Shown here piece after piece: positions 39,024 to 48,628 of a stretch of 53,016 nucleotides of DNA. Within the stretch, counting starts at the first letter, position 1; each line of letters begins with the position of its first letter. Under the pieces are notes generated by a model. It was given only the letters and a program-made list of their open reading frames with translations. It did not search any database and had not been told where the DNA came from. Source of the DNA: Candidatus Methanorudis spinitermitis (GTDB lineage Archaea; Methanobacteriota; Methanobacteria; Methanobacteriales; Methanobacteriaceae). Made by a program: the position numbers and the translations under genes. The stretch lies in NCBI GenBank assembly GCA_031286225.1, contig JAITUQ010000003.1:1-53016 (forward strand). The letters are read 5' to 3'.

Positions 39024-39761
39024 ATGAAATATCATGATTTAAATATCAGAGGATCTAGCTATGAGTCAGATTTAAGATTGATTTTAGAAGCTAATAAATT
39101 AGGATGGAATTATGTAAATTTAATTTATTCTCCAGATAAATATAATTTAGCACTAAAATATAGAAAAGATTTAGAAGAAAAATTAGATAATATTATAAAA
39201 GTAGCTAATTTAAAAAACAAAACTGAATTTGAGTTTGGAATAGAAATTAAGACGAGAAACCCTAATGATATTAGAAAAAATAGTAGAAAATTTAGGAATA
39301 AAACTAAATTTATTTCAATCTTTGGTGGAGATTCTAAGATAAATAGAATGGCTTGTGAAAATATACAAATTGATCTTCTTTCAAGACCTTACTTAAAAAG
39401 GAGAGATTGTGGGATAAACCATGTTTTAGCTAAAGAAGCCTTTAAAAATAATGTAGCTATTGAACTATGCTTTAAAGATATTTTAACCTCATATCTTAGC
39501 TATAGGGCTAAAATATTATCTCATTTTAGAGATATAATAAAACTTCATCAAAAATTTAAGTTTCCTTTGCTTATTACTACAGGTTCATCTTCAATATTTG
39601 ATGTTCGATCTCCAAAAGACGTGTCTGCTGTTTTCAAGTCTATTGGATTAAATGAGGAGGAAATAAATAGTTGTTTTAATAGTTATCCTGAAAATATTAT
39701 ATCATTTAATAATGATAGAAAAGATATGGTTGTTTTGGGAGTAAAAGAAATAAATAGATAA
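39024..39761 (+). CDS. rnp3: Ribonuclease P protein component 3 (Rpp30)
   Basis: The product (245 aa) is the TIM-barrel Rpp30 homologue of archaeal RNase P, which with Pop5 supports 5' processing of pre-tRNA. The first strand HDLNIRGSS, GIEIKTRNPNDI, LLSRPYLKRRDCGINHVLA and the late TTGSSSIFDVRSP segment match the family. An AAAGG lies 7-8 bases before the ATG. It precedes rnp2 by 80 bp, the normal order, and the two products form a heterotetramer. Confidence 0.96.
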   Translation: MKYHDLNIRGSSYESDLRLILEANKLGWNYVNLIYSPDKYNLALKYRKDLEEKLDNIIKVANLKNKTEFEFGIEIKTRNPNDIRKNSRKFRNKTKFISIFGGDSKINRMACENIQIDLLSRPYLKRRDCGINHVLAKEAFKNNVAIELCFKDILTSYLSYRAKILSHFRDIIKLHQKFKFPLLITTGSSSIFDVRSPKDVSAVFKSIGLNEEEINSCFNSYPENIISFNNDRKDMVVLGVKEINR

Positions 39762-39841
39762 ATGATTAGTTAATTGTCTGATTATTATATGGAAAGAATA
39801 TAAATAATTAATTATCAGTTTTTAAATTACCAATGATTTAA

Positions 39842-40276
39842 ATGAAACTTAAAATATTACCTCCAACTCTTCGCATCAAAAATAGGTACTTAGTATTAGA
39901 TATTAAATCAGAATTTGAATTTAGTAAAAATGAATTAGTTTTAGCTATTTGGGATGCATGTATTAGATTTTATGGAGAATGTGAAACTAGTAGCTTTAAC
40001 TTGTGGTTAATGAGATTATATAATTCATCACCTCCTATTTGGGAGCAAAATTTAACTGAAAATGATGAAATTACTTTAAATAATCTTAATATTAATTATA
40101 AATCAAATTTTGAATGTTTTTATCAAAAAGCTATTTTGAAATGTCGAAGAAATAGTGAAGATAAGGTTAGAGCTAGTTTAGCTACTATGTCTTTGTATAA
40201 AGGCAAAAAAATTGCTATAGCTACTATTGGAATATCTGGATCAGTTTCATCATCAAAGCATAAGTTTATTAATTAA
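39842..40276 (+). CDS. rnp2: Ribonuclease P protein component 2 (Pop5)
   Basis: The product (144 aa) is the Pop5 homologue. It starts with LKILPPTLRIKNRYLVL, then the WDACIRFYGE helix and a C-terminal KKIAIATIGISGS strand. Length is normal with a short tail. A clear Shine-Dalgarno is missing (AATGATTTAA precedes the ATG), so translation may depend on coupling with rnp3. It acts with Rpp30 on the catalytic domain of RNase P RNA. Confidence 0.95.
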   Translation: MKLKILPPTLRIKNRYLVLDIKSEFEFSKNELVLAIWDACIRFYGECETSSFNLWLMRLYNSSPPIWEQNLTENDEITLNNLNINYKSNFECFYQKAILKCRRNSEDKVRASLATMSLYKGKKIAIATIGISGSVSSSKHKFIN

Positions 40277-40588
40277 ATAGTACATAATTAAATTAGTATA
40301 AAAATATAAAAAAAGATTACTAAATCATGGAGATTTAGCTTTATTTTAAAATATTTAAATATAATTGATATAATTAGGAATTTTAATTAACCCATATTTA
40401 ATTTATTAATACTTAATTAAAATTATTATAGAATATTAAAATAAAATTCAAATATTAATATGTTTAAATTATTTTCCATATTAATAATCTGATTATAAAA
40501 TACTTATTTATATTATAATATTTAATATGGTTATTTATAGCTAGTTAACTAAAATTTAATTGTATATTAAAATAGAGAGGTAAAATAT
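40277..40588. other. Intergenic region upstream of psmA
   Basis: There is no gene. A TATA-like ACTTATTTATATTATA at about 40501-40516 may promote psmA separately from the genes before it. Otherwise featureless AT-rich sequence. Confidence 0.5.
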
Positions 40589-41362
40589 ATGCAACCTTTA
40601 CAAAATGCAGGATATGATAGAGCAATCACTGTCTTTAGCCCAGATGGAAGGCTTTTTCAAGTAGAATATGCGAGAGAGGCAGTAAAAAGAGGCACAACTT
40701 CATTAGGTGTCAAATCAAAAGATGGTATTGTTCTTGTTGTGGATAAAAGAACTACAAGTAAATTAGTGGAATCAAAGTCAATTGAAAAAATATTTCAAAT
40801 TGATAATCATATAGGAGCAGCTACATCTGGACTTGTGGCTGATGCAAGATCTCTAATAGAAAGAGCTAGAATAGAATCTCAAATTAATAGAATTACATAT
40901 AATGAACCAATTAGAGTAGAATCATTATCTAAAAAAATTTGTGATATGAAACAGTTATATACTCAAAATGGAGGGGTAAGACCTTTTGGTTCTGCACTTA
41001 TTATTGGAGGAGTAACTGAAAATAGCTGTAAATTATTTGAAACTGATCCAAGTGGAGCGTTAATAGAATATAAAGCTACAGCTATTGGATCAGGCAGACA
41101 AGCATCTATGGAAGTCTTTGAAGAGTTTTATAAAGAAGATTTAAGTTTAAATGAAGCTATTGATTTAGCTCTTGATGCAGTGTTTGAAGCTACTGAAGGT
41201 AAAACTACTTCTGAAAGTGTTGAAATAGCTGTTATTGAAACAAGTACTAAAAAATATAGAAGAATTCCTGATGAAGAAGTAGAAAAATATGTTGATTCAC
41301 TTCTTAGTCGTAAAGATATAGAACTTAGTACTGATGAAGAAGAGGATATAAAAGAAGAATAA
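40589..41362 (+). CDS. psmA: Proteasome subunit alpha
   Basis: The product (257 aa) is the alpha subunit of the archaeal 20S proteasome, forming the outer rings and gate. It has the signature YDRAITVFSPDGRLFQVEYA (8-27) with the Tyr-Asp-Arg gate triplet and GTTSLG. The C-terminal 20 residues are acidic (DEEEDIKEE). AGAGAGGT precedes the ATG. The beta subunit gene is not in this window. It is encoded between RNase P and SBDS genes in the standard superoperon. Confidence 0.98.
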   Translation: MQPLQNAGYDRAITVFSPDGRLFQVEYAREAVKRGTTSLGVKSKDGIVLVVDKRTTSKLVESKSIEKIFQIDNHIGAATSGLVADARSLIERARIESQINRITYNEPIRVESLSKKICDMKQLYTQNGGVRPFGSALIIGGVTENSCKLFETDPSGALIEYKATAIGSGRQASMEVFEEFYKEDLSLNEAIDLALDAVFEATEGKTTSESVEIAVIETSTKKYRRIPDEEVEKYVDSLLSRKDIELSTDEEEDIKEE

Positions 41363-41461
41363 TTATTTACTTATAAGTTTCAAAAATTTAAATCTATATT
41401 AAAAATATATAAATATAATGATTTAATAATTATTTTTAATAAAAATTGATGATGATTATTT

Positions 41462-42163
41462 ATGGTTAATATTGATGATGCTATAATTGCTAGATTAGAA
41501 TCTTATGGGGAGCTTTTTGAAATATTAGTTGACCCTGACTTAGCAGCTGACTTTAAAAATTCTGATAAAGGTTCAATAGCTATTGAAGATGTTTTAGCTG
41601 TTGAAGAAATTTTTAAAGATGCTAAAAAGGGAGATAAAGCTTCAGAAGATAGCATGAATAAAGTATTTGATAATACGGATACTTTAGAAGTAGCAGCCGC
41701 AATACTTATAAAAGGTCATATTCAATTAACAGCAAAACAAAAACGTGATATGCAAGAAGAAAAGAGGAGAATGGTTGTTAATAAAATAACTCGAGAGTCT
41801 ATTAATCCTCAAAATGGTCTTCCTCATCCTGTGCAACGAATTGAAAATGCAATGGATGAATCTAAAGTTAAAATTGATCCTTTCAAATCCATAGATGAAC
41901 AAGTAAAAACTACTTTAAAAGCTATTAAAGTTAAAATTCCGATCAGATTTGAAAAAGTTCGCATGGCTGTTAGACTTCCTGGAGATGTAGCTGGAAATGC
42001 TTATTCAAGCATCTCTCATTTTGGGGAAATTGTAAATGAAGAATGGCAAAAAGATGGATCATGGATAGCTATTATAGAAATGGCTGGTGGACTTCAAAAT
42101 AGGTTTGATTTAAAAATGAATGAATTATCTGGAGGAAAATCAGAAACTAAGCTAATTAAATAG
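41462..42163 (+). CDS. Ribosome maturation protein SBDS
   Basis: The product (233 aa) is the archaeal SBDS/Sdo1 homologue that promotes removal of aIF6 from the large subunit. Three domains are seen: N-terminal FYSH domain ([10 protein letters not shown], about 18-27), a helical middle ([15 protein letters not shown]) and a C-terminal ferredoxin-like domain ([15 protein letters not shown]). TGATGATGATT precedes the ATG and is the only Shine-Dalgarno-like sequence. It is followed by rrp4 after 240 bp. Confidence 0.96.
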   Translation: MVNIDDAIIARLESYGELFEILVDPDLAADFKNSDKGSIAIEDVLAVEEIFKDAKKGDKASEDSMNKVFDNTDTLEVAAAILIKGHIQLTAKQKRDMQEEKRRMVVNKITRESINPQNGLPHPVQRIENAMDESKVKIDPFKSIDEQVKTTLKAIKVKIPIRFEKVRMAVRLPGDVAGNAYSSISHFGEIVNEEWQKDGSWIAIIEMAGGLQNRFDLKMNELSGGKSETKLIK

Positions 42164-42406
42164 TATAATCAATAACTATTAATTTTTGTAAATATTAATG
42201 ATATTTTTCAAAAATAGTAACTATTGTCCTATTTTTTTTATTTCATGATTTGACTTTGTATACTTTATATTTTCATCTTTTTTTTTTTAAACTAATTTTT
42301 AACTACGCTGTTTTTTTTAAATAAATAAGCTGTTTGATTTTATATTTGCTATAAGTATGATTAATAAATAATTTTAAATTCATTAGATACCTTGAGGTAG
42401 GTGTAC

Positions 42407-43246
42407 ATGATACATGTAGAAGATAAAAAATTTGTTGTACCTGGGGAAATTTTAGCTGAAGATGATTTTTACCCAGGTAGAGGAACTTTCAAAGAGGGAG
42501 ACATAATATGTTCTTCTTTAATGGGATTAGTTTCTCTGAGAAATAATAAAATTAGTGTAATACCTCTTAAAAGTAAGTATGTTCCAAAAAAAGGAGATGT
42601 AGTAATTGGAAAAATTGATGATATTCGCTTTTCAATGTGGGGAGTAAATATTAATTCACCCTATTCAGGGATACTTCCAGCTTCAGAAGTTTTTGGAAGA
42701 GAAAAAAAAGAATTAAGCAGGGTTTTTAGAATTGGGGATGTTCTTTTTTTAAGAGTTGTGGATGTTGATGAAGTAAAGAAGGTTAAATTAGGATTGAAAG
42801 GTCGAGGAATGGGTAAATTTAGAAAAGGCATTTTAGTGGATATTACTCCAACGAAAGTCCCTCGTTTGATTGGTAAAAAAGGGTCTATGATCAACATGAT
42901 TAAAGATAAAACTCGATGTAAAATTGTGGTTGGTCAAAATGGACTTGTATGGGTTAAAGGTGATGTTGATATGGAACAAATTACAAAAAATATCATTCAT
43001 TTAATTGAAGCTGAAGCTCATACATCTGGTCTTACTAATCGAATTAGAGATAAATTATATTTACTTATTGATGGAGAATTACCAAAAGATTTGGAAACTG
43101 ATGAATCAAAATTTGATGAAAATCAATTGAATGATGAAAATAATTCTAATAATTTAAACAATGATTCCAACTTTGATAATTCTTTTGAAGCAAATGAAGA
43201 TGAATTGGAAAAACCAAAACTTGAAAATTTTAAGGATATTTTATAG
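42407..43246 (+). CDS. rrp4: Exosome RNA-binding subunit Rrp4
   Basis: The product (279 aa) caps the archaeal exosome and binds substrate RNA. Domains: N-terminal strand-rich part ([15 protein letters not shown]), S1 ([18 protein letters not shown]), and KH with [14 protein letters not shown]. The last 50 residues form an Asn/Asp/Glu-rich tail, longer than usual. The ATG at 42407 is preferred, with GAGG and GGTG upstream; a GTG two codons earlier is within that purine stretch. It precedes rrp41 and rrp42, with which it assembles. Confidence 0.95.
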   Translation: MIHVEDKKFVVPGEILAEDDFYPGRGTFKEGDIICSSLMGLVSLRNNKISVIPLKSKYVPKKGDVVIGKIDDIRFSMWGVNINSPYSGILPASEVFGREKKELSRVFRIGDVLFLRVVDVDEVKKVKLGLKGRGMGKFRKGILVDITPTKVPRLIGKKGSMINMIKDKTRCKIVVGQNGLVWVKGDVDMEQITKNIIHLIEAEAHTSGLTNRIRDKLYLLIDGELPKDLETDESKFDENQLNDENNSNNLNNDSNFDNSFEANEDELEKPKLENFKDIL

Positions 43247-43287
43247 ATTATATAAAAAATTTTTGATTTTATTATGAGGTGATTTTT

Positions 43288-43995
43288 ATCATCACAAATG
43301 ATATTGTATCTAATAAAGAAAGGGATGATGGAAGAAAACTAGAAGAAATTCGTCCTTTAAAAATAGAAGCAGGAATATTAAAAAGAGCAGATGGATCTGC
43401 TTATTTAGAAGTTGGTGGAAACAAAGTTATAGCTGCTGTTTATGGTCCAAGAGAATCATATATTAGGAGATTACTACGTCCTGATACAGGAGTTATTAGA
43501 TGTAGATATAACATGGCTCCTTTTTCAGTAGACGATAGAAAAAGACCAGGGCCCGATAGAAGATCTACTGAAATTTCTAAAATAACAGCTGAAGCATTAA
43601 GACCATCACTACTACTTGAAAGATTCCCAAGATCAATGGTTGATATTTTTATAGAAATTATTGAAGCAGAAGGTGGAACAAGATGTGCAGGAATAACAGC
43701 TGCTTCAGTTGCATTAGCAGATGCAGGAATTCCAATGAAAGATATGGTTGTTGGATGTGCTGCTGGGAAAGTTGATGGTGAAATAGTCTTGGATTTATCT
43801 GAAAAAGAAGATAAAGAAGGTCAAGCAGATGTTCCATTAGCTATTATGCCTAGAACTGGAGAGATAACTTTGCTTCAAACTGATGGGAATTTAACTGAAG
43901 ATGAATTTGATAAAGCATTGAGTTTAGCTATTGAAGGTTGTAAGCAGATTAGTGAAGTTCAAAAAGAAGCTCTAAAAAATCGATATGAGGCGTAA
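43288..43995 (+). CDS. rrp41: Exosome catalytic subunit Rrp41, AUC start proposed
   Basis: The product (235 aa) is the phosphorolytic subunit of the exosome ring. It shows [50 protein letters not shown], and [22 protein letters not shown] with the catalytic Asp area later ([13 protein letters not shown]). GAGGTGAT (43276-43283) lies just before the frame, and the only in-frame conventional codon is a GTG within it. At normal spacing the frame reads ATC ATC ACA, so AUC at 43288 (or 43291) is the probable start; the GTG at 43279 remains an alternative. The stop is 2 bases before rrp42. Confidence 0.93.
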   Translation: MITNDIVSNKERDDGRKLEEIRPLKIEAGILKRADGSAYLEVGGNKVIAAVYGPRESYIRRLLRPDTGVIRCRYNMAPFSVDDRKRPGPDRRSTEISKITAEALRPSLLLERFPRSMVDIFIEIIEAEGGTRCAGITAASVALADAGIPMKDMVVGCAAGKVDGEIVLDLSEKEDKEGQADVPLAIMPRTGEITLLQTDGNLTEDEFDKALSLAIEGCKQISEVQKEALKNRYEA

Positions 43996-43997
43996 AT

Positions 43998-44786
43998 ATG
44001 AATATTATACCTGAAATTACAAAGCAAAGTATTACAAATCTTATTAACAATAATGAACGAGGGGATGGAAGAGCTGTCGATGAGTATAGGGAAATTGTTA
44101 TTGAAACAGATTTTGTTTCAAAAGCTGAAGGATCTGCAAGAGTTACACTTGGAAATACTCAAATAATTGTCGGAACTAAGCCACAAATTGGTGAACCTTT
44201 CTCAGATACTCCTAATGTGGGAGTTTTAATGACAAACTCTGAAATGCTTCCAATAGCTGATCCTAAATTTGAACCTGGACCACCAAGTGAGTCTTCTGTC
44301 GAGCTTGCACGTGTTGTAGATAGATGTGTTCGTGAAAGTCAAATGGTTGATTTAGAAAAACTCTGCATTGAAGAAGGTAAAAAAGTTTGGATGATATTTA
44401 TAGATTTACACATTATTGATTATGATGGTAATTTATTTGATGCAGCTATGCTTGGAGTAATGGCAGCTTTAATGAATACTAAAATACCTGTCGCTGAATA
44501 TAAAAATGATGAAATTGTCATCGATGAAGAAGCTACTATTGATTTACCTTTAAAAGATAAAGCAACTATGTGTACTTTTGTTAAAATTGGAGATAAAATT
44601 GTTCTAGATCCATCTTTAGATGAAGAAAGCATTTTAGATGCTCGTTTGTCCATAGGAATTACTGAATCAGGAAATATTTGTGCTATGCAAAAAGGTGGAG
44701 ATGGATCATTATCTAAAGAAGAAATTCTTGATGTAGTAAAAACAGCATATTCTAAAAAAGATGAATTAATGAAACATTTTAATTAA
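43998..44786 (+). CDS. rrp42: Exosome subunit Rrp42
   Basis: The product (262 aa) is the non-catalytic RNase PH-like partner that alternates with Rrp41 in the hexameric ring. It contains [30 protein letters not shown] and [16 protein letters not shown]. The start is coupled to rrp41, 2 bases after its stop, with GAGGCG as Shine-Dalgarno. A run of T follows 10 bases after its stop (about 44796-44804) and may terminate the operon. In relatives the next genes would be ribosomal L37Ae and a small RNA polymerase subunit; they are missing here. Confidence 0.96.
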   Translation: MNIIPEITKQSITNLINNNERGDGRAVDEYREIVIETDFVSKAEGSARVTLGNTQIIVGTKPQIGEPFSDTPNVGVLMTNSEMLPIADPKFEPGPPSESSVELARVVDRCVRESQMVDLEKLCIEEGKKVWMIFIDLHIIDYDGNLFDAAMLGVMAALMNTKIPVAEYKNDEIVIDEEATIDLPLKDKATMCTFVKIGDKIVLDPSLDEESILDARLSIGITESGNICAMQKGGDGSLSKEEILDVVKTAYSKKDELMKHFN

Positions 44787-45158
44787 TTATTTAAGTTTTT
44801 TTTTATATACTGAAATAATATTATGATTTAGCTAATAGGATAATTTTGTGTGTCTGTCAAATTTAGTTTAAATCATATATATTTATTTAATTTACTAAAT
44901 TTAAATTATAAACTATTTATTATTATAAATTTTATTAATTATCATTAATTATTAAATAAAAGAATTACATTAATATTTAAAATAATGATTGTTAGAAAAA
45001 TTATTTCATGTTATAATTTAAATTAATTTTAAAAAATTATATTGATTTCTTAAAGTTGAAAATATTTTAAATTAATTTTAAAAAATTATATTGATTTTTT
45101 AATTTTAGGAATAAGGAGACTTATTAATTTATACATTCAAAAATAGATTGACGATCCA
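44787..45158. other. Intergenic region after the exosome operon
   Basis: No gene. A 32-bp string starting TTTAAATTAATTTT occurs twice, identical (45017-45048 and 45066-45097), with a 49-bp offset, just before the dehydrogenase gene. An AAGGAG at about 45114-45119 is too far from the next ATG to serve it. Confidence 0.6.
44796..44804 (+). terminator. T-rich putative terminator after rrp42
   Basis: A run of nine T residues lies 10 bases after the rrp42 stop. Archaeal polymerase terminates on such U tracts. It would close the exosome operon. Confidence 0.4.
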
Positions 45159-46175
45159 ATGATTAAAATTACAGTAATTCCTGGAGATGGAATCGGAAAA
45201 GAAGTAATGGATGTAGGAATTGAAATTTTAGAATGTTTAAGTCTAAATATTGATTTTATTGAAGCAGAAGCTGGTTATGAGTGCTTTAAAAAAAATGGAA
45301 CAACCCTTCCTGAAGAAACTATAAAAAATGCAAAAAAGAGTTCATCTACTTTATTTGGAGCAAGTACTTCAACTCCTAATGAAAAAAGTCCAATAATTGA
45401 ACTTAGAAAGAAATTAGATGTATTTGCTAATTTACGTCCTGTTAAATCATTTCAAGGAATAAAATCATTCTTTAATGGCATTGATTTTTTAATAATTAGA
45501 GAAAATACTGAAGGATTATATTCTCAAATAGAATCAATTGAAGATGATGGAAATAAAACAATAGCTAATAGAATAATAACAAGAAAAGCAAGTATGAAAA
45601 TATCTGATTTTGCATTTAAAAAAGCTATTGGGGATAATAGAAAAAAAGTCTCTTGTGTTCATAAAGCAAATGTCTTGAAAAAGACAGATGGTGTTTTTAG
45701 AGAATCCTTTTATAAAATAGCTAGTAGTTATTCAAATAAATATCCTCAAATAATAGCTAATGATTTTTATATAGATGCTATGGCAATGTATCTTGTTATG
45801 AAACCACAAAAGTTTGATGTAATTGTTACAACAAACCTTTTCGGTGATATATTATCAGATGAAGGAGCTGGTCTTGTTGGAGGTTTAGGTCTTTCACCTT
45901 CAGCAAATATTGGAGATAAAAATGGGCTTTTTGAACCAGTTCATGGTTCAGCACCCGATATAGCTGGAAGGCAAATAGCTAATCCAATAGCTATGATTTT
46001 ATCAATATCAATGATGTTAGATTTTTTAAAAGAAAAATATTATTCAGAACAAGTTGAATTAGCTGTTGAAAATGTTTTAAAGGCGAAAAAAGTATTAACT
46101 CCTGATTTAGGAGGAAAATCTAAAACAATGGATTTAGCTAATGCTATTAAAGATGAATTAAAAAATTTAATATAA
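45159..46175 (+). CDS. 3-isopropylmalate/homoisocitrate dehydrogenase family
   Basis: The product (338 aa) is an NAD(P)-dependent decarboxylating dehydrogenase of the LeuB/AksF group. Motifs: VIPGDGIGKEV, RENTEGLYSQIE (about 109-120), KKVSCVHKANVLKKTDG, and NLFGDILSDEGAGLVGGLG, GLFEPVHGSAPDI. LeuB works in leucine synthesis; AksF in coenzyme B synthesis. RENTEGLY, MAMY and GLFEPVHG look more LeuB-like, but I cannot decide. No Shine-Dalgarno is close to the ATG (GACGATCCA precedes it). It is a single gene before the convergent argB. Confidence 0.9.
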   Translation: MIKITVIPGDGIGKEVMDVGIEILECLSLNIDFIEAEAGYECFKKNGTTLPEETIKNAKKSSSTLFGASTSTPNEKSPIIELRKKLDVFANLRPVKSFQGIKSFFNGIDFLIIRENTEGLYSQIESIEDDGNKTIANRIITRKASMKISDFAFKKAIGDNRKKVSCVHKANVLKKTDGVFRESFYKIASSYSNKYPQIIANDFYIDAMAMYLVMKPQKFDVIVTTNLFGDILSDEGAGLVGGLGLSPSANIGDKNGLFEPVHGSAPDIAGRQIANPIAMILSISMMLDFLKEKYYSEQVELAVENVLKAKKVLTPDLGGKSKTMDLANAIKDELKNLI

Positions 46176-46285
46176 AATTTATTTAATTTTTGTATAACTT
46201 GTTTTTTTATATTTTATTTATAAAATTTAATTTTGACATATACTCCTTTTTTATACATCTTTTTTTCAATTTTTGTATAACTTAA

Positions 46286-47191
46286 CTACTCTGTTATCAT
46301 TGTTCCAATACCTTCAGTAGTAAAAATTTCAAGAAGTAATGAGTGTTCTATTCTACCATCAATTATATGTGCAGAAGATACTCCTCCTTCAATAGCTTTA
46401 ACACAAGTTTCTATTTTTGGAATCATTCCTCCACTTATTGTGCCATTGTTTATGAGTTCATCAATTTCATCAATTTTTATTTGTTTTATTAAGCTATTAG
46501 GATCATTTGGGTCTTTTAAAACCCCTGAAACATCAGTGAGAATAATTAATTTTTCAGCAGCTATTTCACCAGCTATTTCACCAGCTACAGTATCTGCATT
46601 TAGATTTAATGTATCTCCATTATTATCAATACCTATTGGAGATATAACTGGAATATAATCATTTTCAGTAAACATATTAATAATATCAGTATTTAAAGAA
46701 TTTATTTCACCAACTAATCCTAAATCTACGACATGTTCTTCACCTGTTTCATCGTCACGAATTTTATGAGGAGCTTTTTTTGAAGCTAAAATAAGTTGGC
46801 TATCTTTTCCAGAAATTCCAGAAGCTTTTCCACCATGTAATCCTATTTGAGAAACTATATCTGTATTAATTTTTCCAATTAATACCATTTTTACAATTTC
46901 CATTGTTTCTTCGTCAGTCACCCGTAATCCTTTAATAAATTTTGGTTCTTTTCCCATTTTATTCATTGAACGACTTATTTCAGGACCTCCACCATGGACA
47001 ACTATTGGTTCCATTCCTACATACTTTAAAAGAACTGTATCTCTTGCTGTAGAATCCATAGCTACCTCATCAATCATTGCATGACCTCCATACTTTATCA
47101 TGATTTTTTTCCGATGAAATTTTTTTATATAAGGTAAAGCTTCCACTAATACATGGGTGGAATTTTGATGTTTTTTTTTATTACTTGACAT
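46286..47191 (-). CDS. argB: Acetylglutamate kinase
   Basis: The product (301 aa) phosphorylates N-acetylglutamate, the second step of arginine synthesis. Motifs: [41 protein letters not shown] and [10 protein letters not shown] Ser/Asn/Lys-rich stretch precedes the usual start. The ATG at 47191 is chosen; a TTG at 47209 is in frame with AAGGA close upstream and would add six residues. It is divergent from the RNase III gene, 150 bp away. Confidence 0.95.
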   Translation of the reverse strand: MSSNKKKHQNSTHVLVEALPYIKKFHRKKIMIKYGGHAMIDEVAMDSTARDTVLLKYVGMEPIVVHGGGPEISRSMNKMGKEPKFIKGLRVTDEETMEIVKMVLIGKINTDIVSQIGLHGGKASGISGKDSQLILASKKAPHKIRDDETGEEHVVDLGLVGEINSLNTDIINMFTENDYIPVISPIGIDNNGDTLNLNADTVAGEIAGEIAAEKLIILTDVSGVLKDPNDPNSLIKQIKIDEIDELINNGTISGGMIPKIETCVKAIEGGVSSAHIIDGRIEHSLLLEIFTTEGIGTMITE

Positions 47192-47339
47192 GATTCTCAC
47201 TAATTTCAATTTCCTTTTTTCTATACTTTTTTATAAAACTAATTATTCATTTAGTATATGATAACATTAATTATTTATATTTTTTTTTATAAATATAAAA
47301 TAAAACTTTAAAAGTCTTATATTTTTATTAAGGGATCTT

Positions 47340-48008
47340 ATGAATTTATTAGAAAAATATGGTATTGTTCCAAACAATTCTAAATTATATGAAATGGCTT
47401 TTACTCATAAATCATATGGTGTTAATAATGATTTAAATTATGATTATGAAAGATTAGAGTTTTTAGGAGATTCTATATTGAGTATGCTAGTTTCTGAGTA
47501 TCTATATAAAAAATATGCTAAAAAAGGAGAAGGAAAATTAACAAAATTAAGATCTAACTATGTTTGTGAAGCTGCCTTAATATATTATTCCAAAATCTTA
47601 AACTTAGACAAGGATATACAAGTATATTCAGATGAAGAAATGAAAATCACTAAAAATGAAGTGCTTTCTATAAATGCAGATGTTTTTGAATCAATTTTAG
47701 GAGCAATATATCTAGATCAGGGAATAGAAAAAACAAGAGAATTTTTGAAAAAAACAGTATTTAATTATATCGATAAAGAAACAATATTTTTCAATGATTA
47801 TAAATCGAAAATTAAAGAATATGGAGATGCTAAGGAAGTTTCAATTGAATATAAATTAATTGAAGAATTTGGTTATCCTCATGATAAAACATTTATTATG
47901 GAAATTTATGTTGATGGTAAAAAAATTGGAAAAGGTATTGGTAAAAGTAAAAAAGAAGCTGAACAATTAGCAGCTCAAAAAGCTATTAATAAATTAAATA
48001 TAGAATAA
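47340..48008 (+). CDS. rnc: Ribonuclease III
   Basis: The product (222 aa) is a bacterial-type RNase III. The catalytic domain has the signature ERLEFLGDSIL (Glu40, Asp44) and a second acidic pair Asp114 and Glu117 in NADVFESILGAIYLD. A double-stranded RNA-binding domain follows (about 155-220; FIMEIYVDGK, GIGKSKKEAEQLAAQKA). All metal ligands are intact, so the enzyme should cut dsRNA. Such genes are sporadic in archaea, and transfer from bacteria is likely, though codon use looks like the host's. AAGGGATCTT precedes the ATG. Confidence 0.95.
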   Translation: MNLLEKYGIVPNNSKLYEMAFTHKSYGVNNDLNYDYERLEFLGDSILSMLVSEYLYKKYAKKGEGKLTKLRSNYVCEAALIYYSKILNLDKDIQVYSDEEMKITKNEVLSINADVFESILGAIYLDQGIEKTREFLKKTVFNYIDKETIFFNDYKSKIKEYGDAKEVSIEYKLIEEFGYPHDKTFIMEIYVDGKKIGKGIGKSKKEAEQLAAQKAINKLNIE

Positions 48009-48161
48009 AATCTTCTATAATTTTCATTTAGCTAAATTAGGATAAAATCTGGATAATTCATATATTATAAATTCTTTCTCCAAAAATATATTTAAATATT
48101 TTTTTATTTTTTTTTATTTAAAATAATTAATAATCGTTATTAAATTTTTTCATGATATTAT

Positions 48162-48527
48162 TTACTTTTTGGATTTATAATTTTCAATAGCTGCTTTTAA
48201 GGCATCAGCTGCTAAATTAGAGCAGTGCATTTTTGTCTTAGGTAATCCTTCAAGAGCTTCAGCTACATGATTTTTAGTAATTTTTAGAGCTTCTTCAATT
48301 GTTTTACCTATAGCTAATTCTGTAATCATACTACTTGTAGCAATAGCTGCCCCACAACCGAAAGTTTTAAATTTAATATCTTCTAGAACATTATCTTTTA
48401 CTTTTATATAAATGGTCATCACATCTCCACAAGTAGGGTTTCCTACAGTTCCTTCTCCATCAGCATTTTCAATTTCCCCTACATTTCTAGGATTTGTAAA
48501 ATGGTCCATTACTTTTTCGGTATACAT
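48162..48527 (-). CDS. nifU: Iron-sulfur cluster scaffold protein NifU/IscU
   Basis: The product (121 aa) is a U-type scaffold on which [2Fe-2S] or [4Fe-4S] clusters are built. The three cluster cysteines are present: Cys33 (NPTCGD, with the Asp35), Cys58 (FGCGAA) and Cys102 (MHCSNLA). It corresponds to the N-terminal NifU domain alone. It follows the cysteine desulfurase gene by about 100 bp on the same strand and forms the minimal assembly pair with it. An AAGTGATG string lies shortly before the ATG. Confidence 0.95.
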   Translation of the reverse strand: MYTEKVMDHFTNPRNVGEIENADGEGTVGNPTCGDVMTIYIKVKDNVLEDIKFKTFGCGAAIATSSMITELAIGKTIEEALKITKNHVAEALEGLPKTKMHCSNLAADALKAAIENYKSKK

Positions 48528-48628
48528 AATTTACATCACTTATATTCTATTTTATATTTTGAGTATCATATAGTTAATATCACATTTATTATCAGCATAT
48601 TTTTAAACAGAATTAACTTTTTAATTTT

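Noticed and set aside
44787..45158. tRNA or snoRNA gene in the gap after rrp42
   Set aside because: No G/C-rich stretch, cloverleaf, or C/D box pairs could be found here or in the other gaps.
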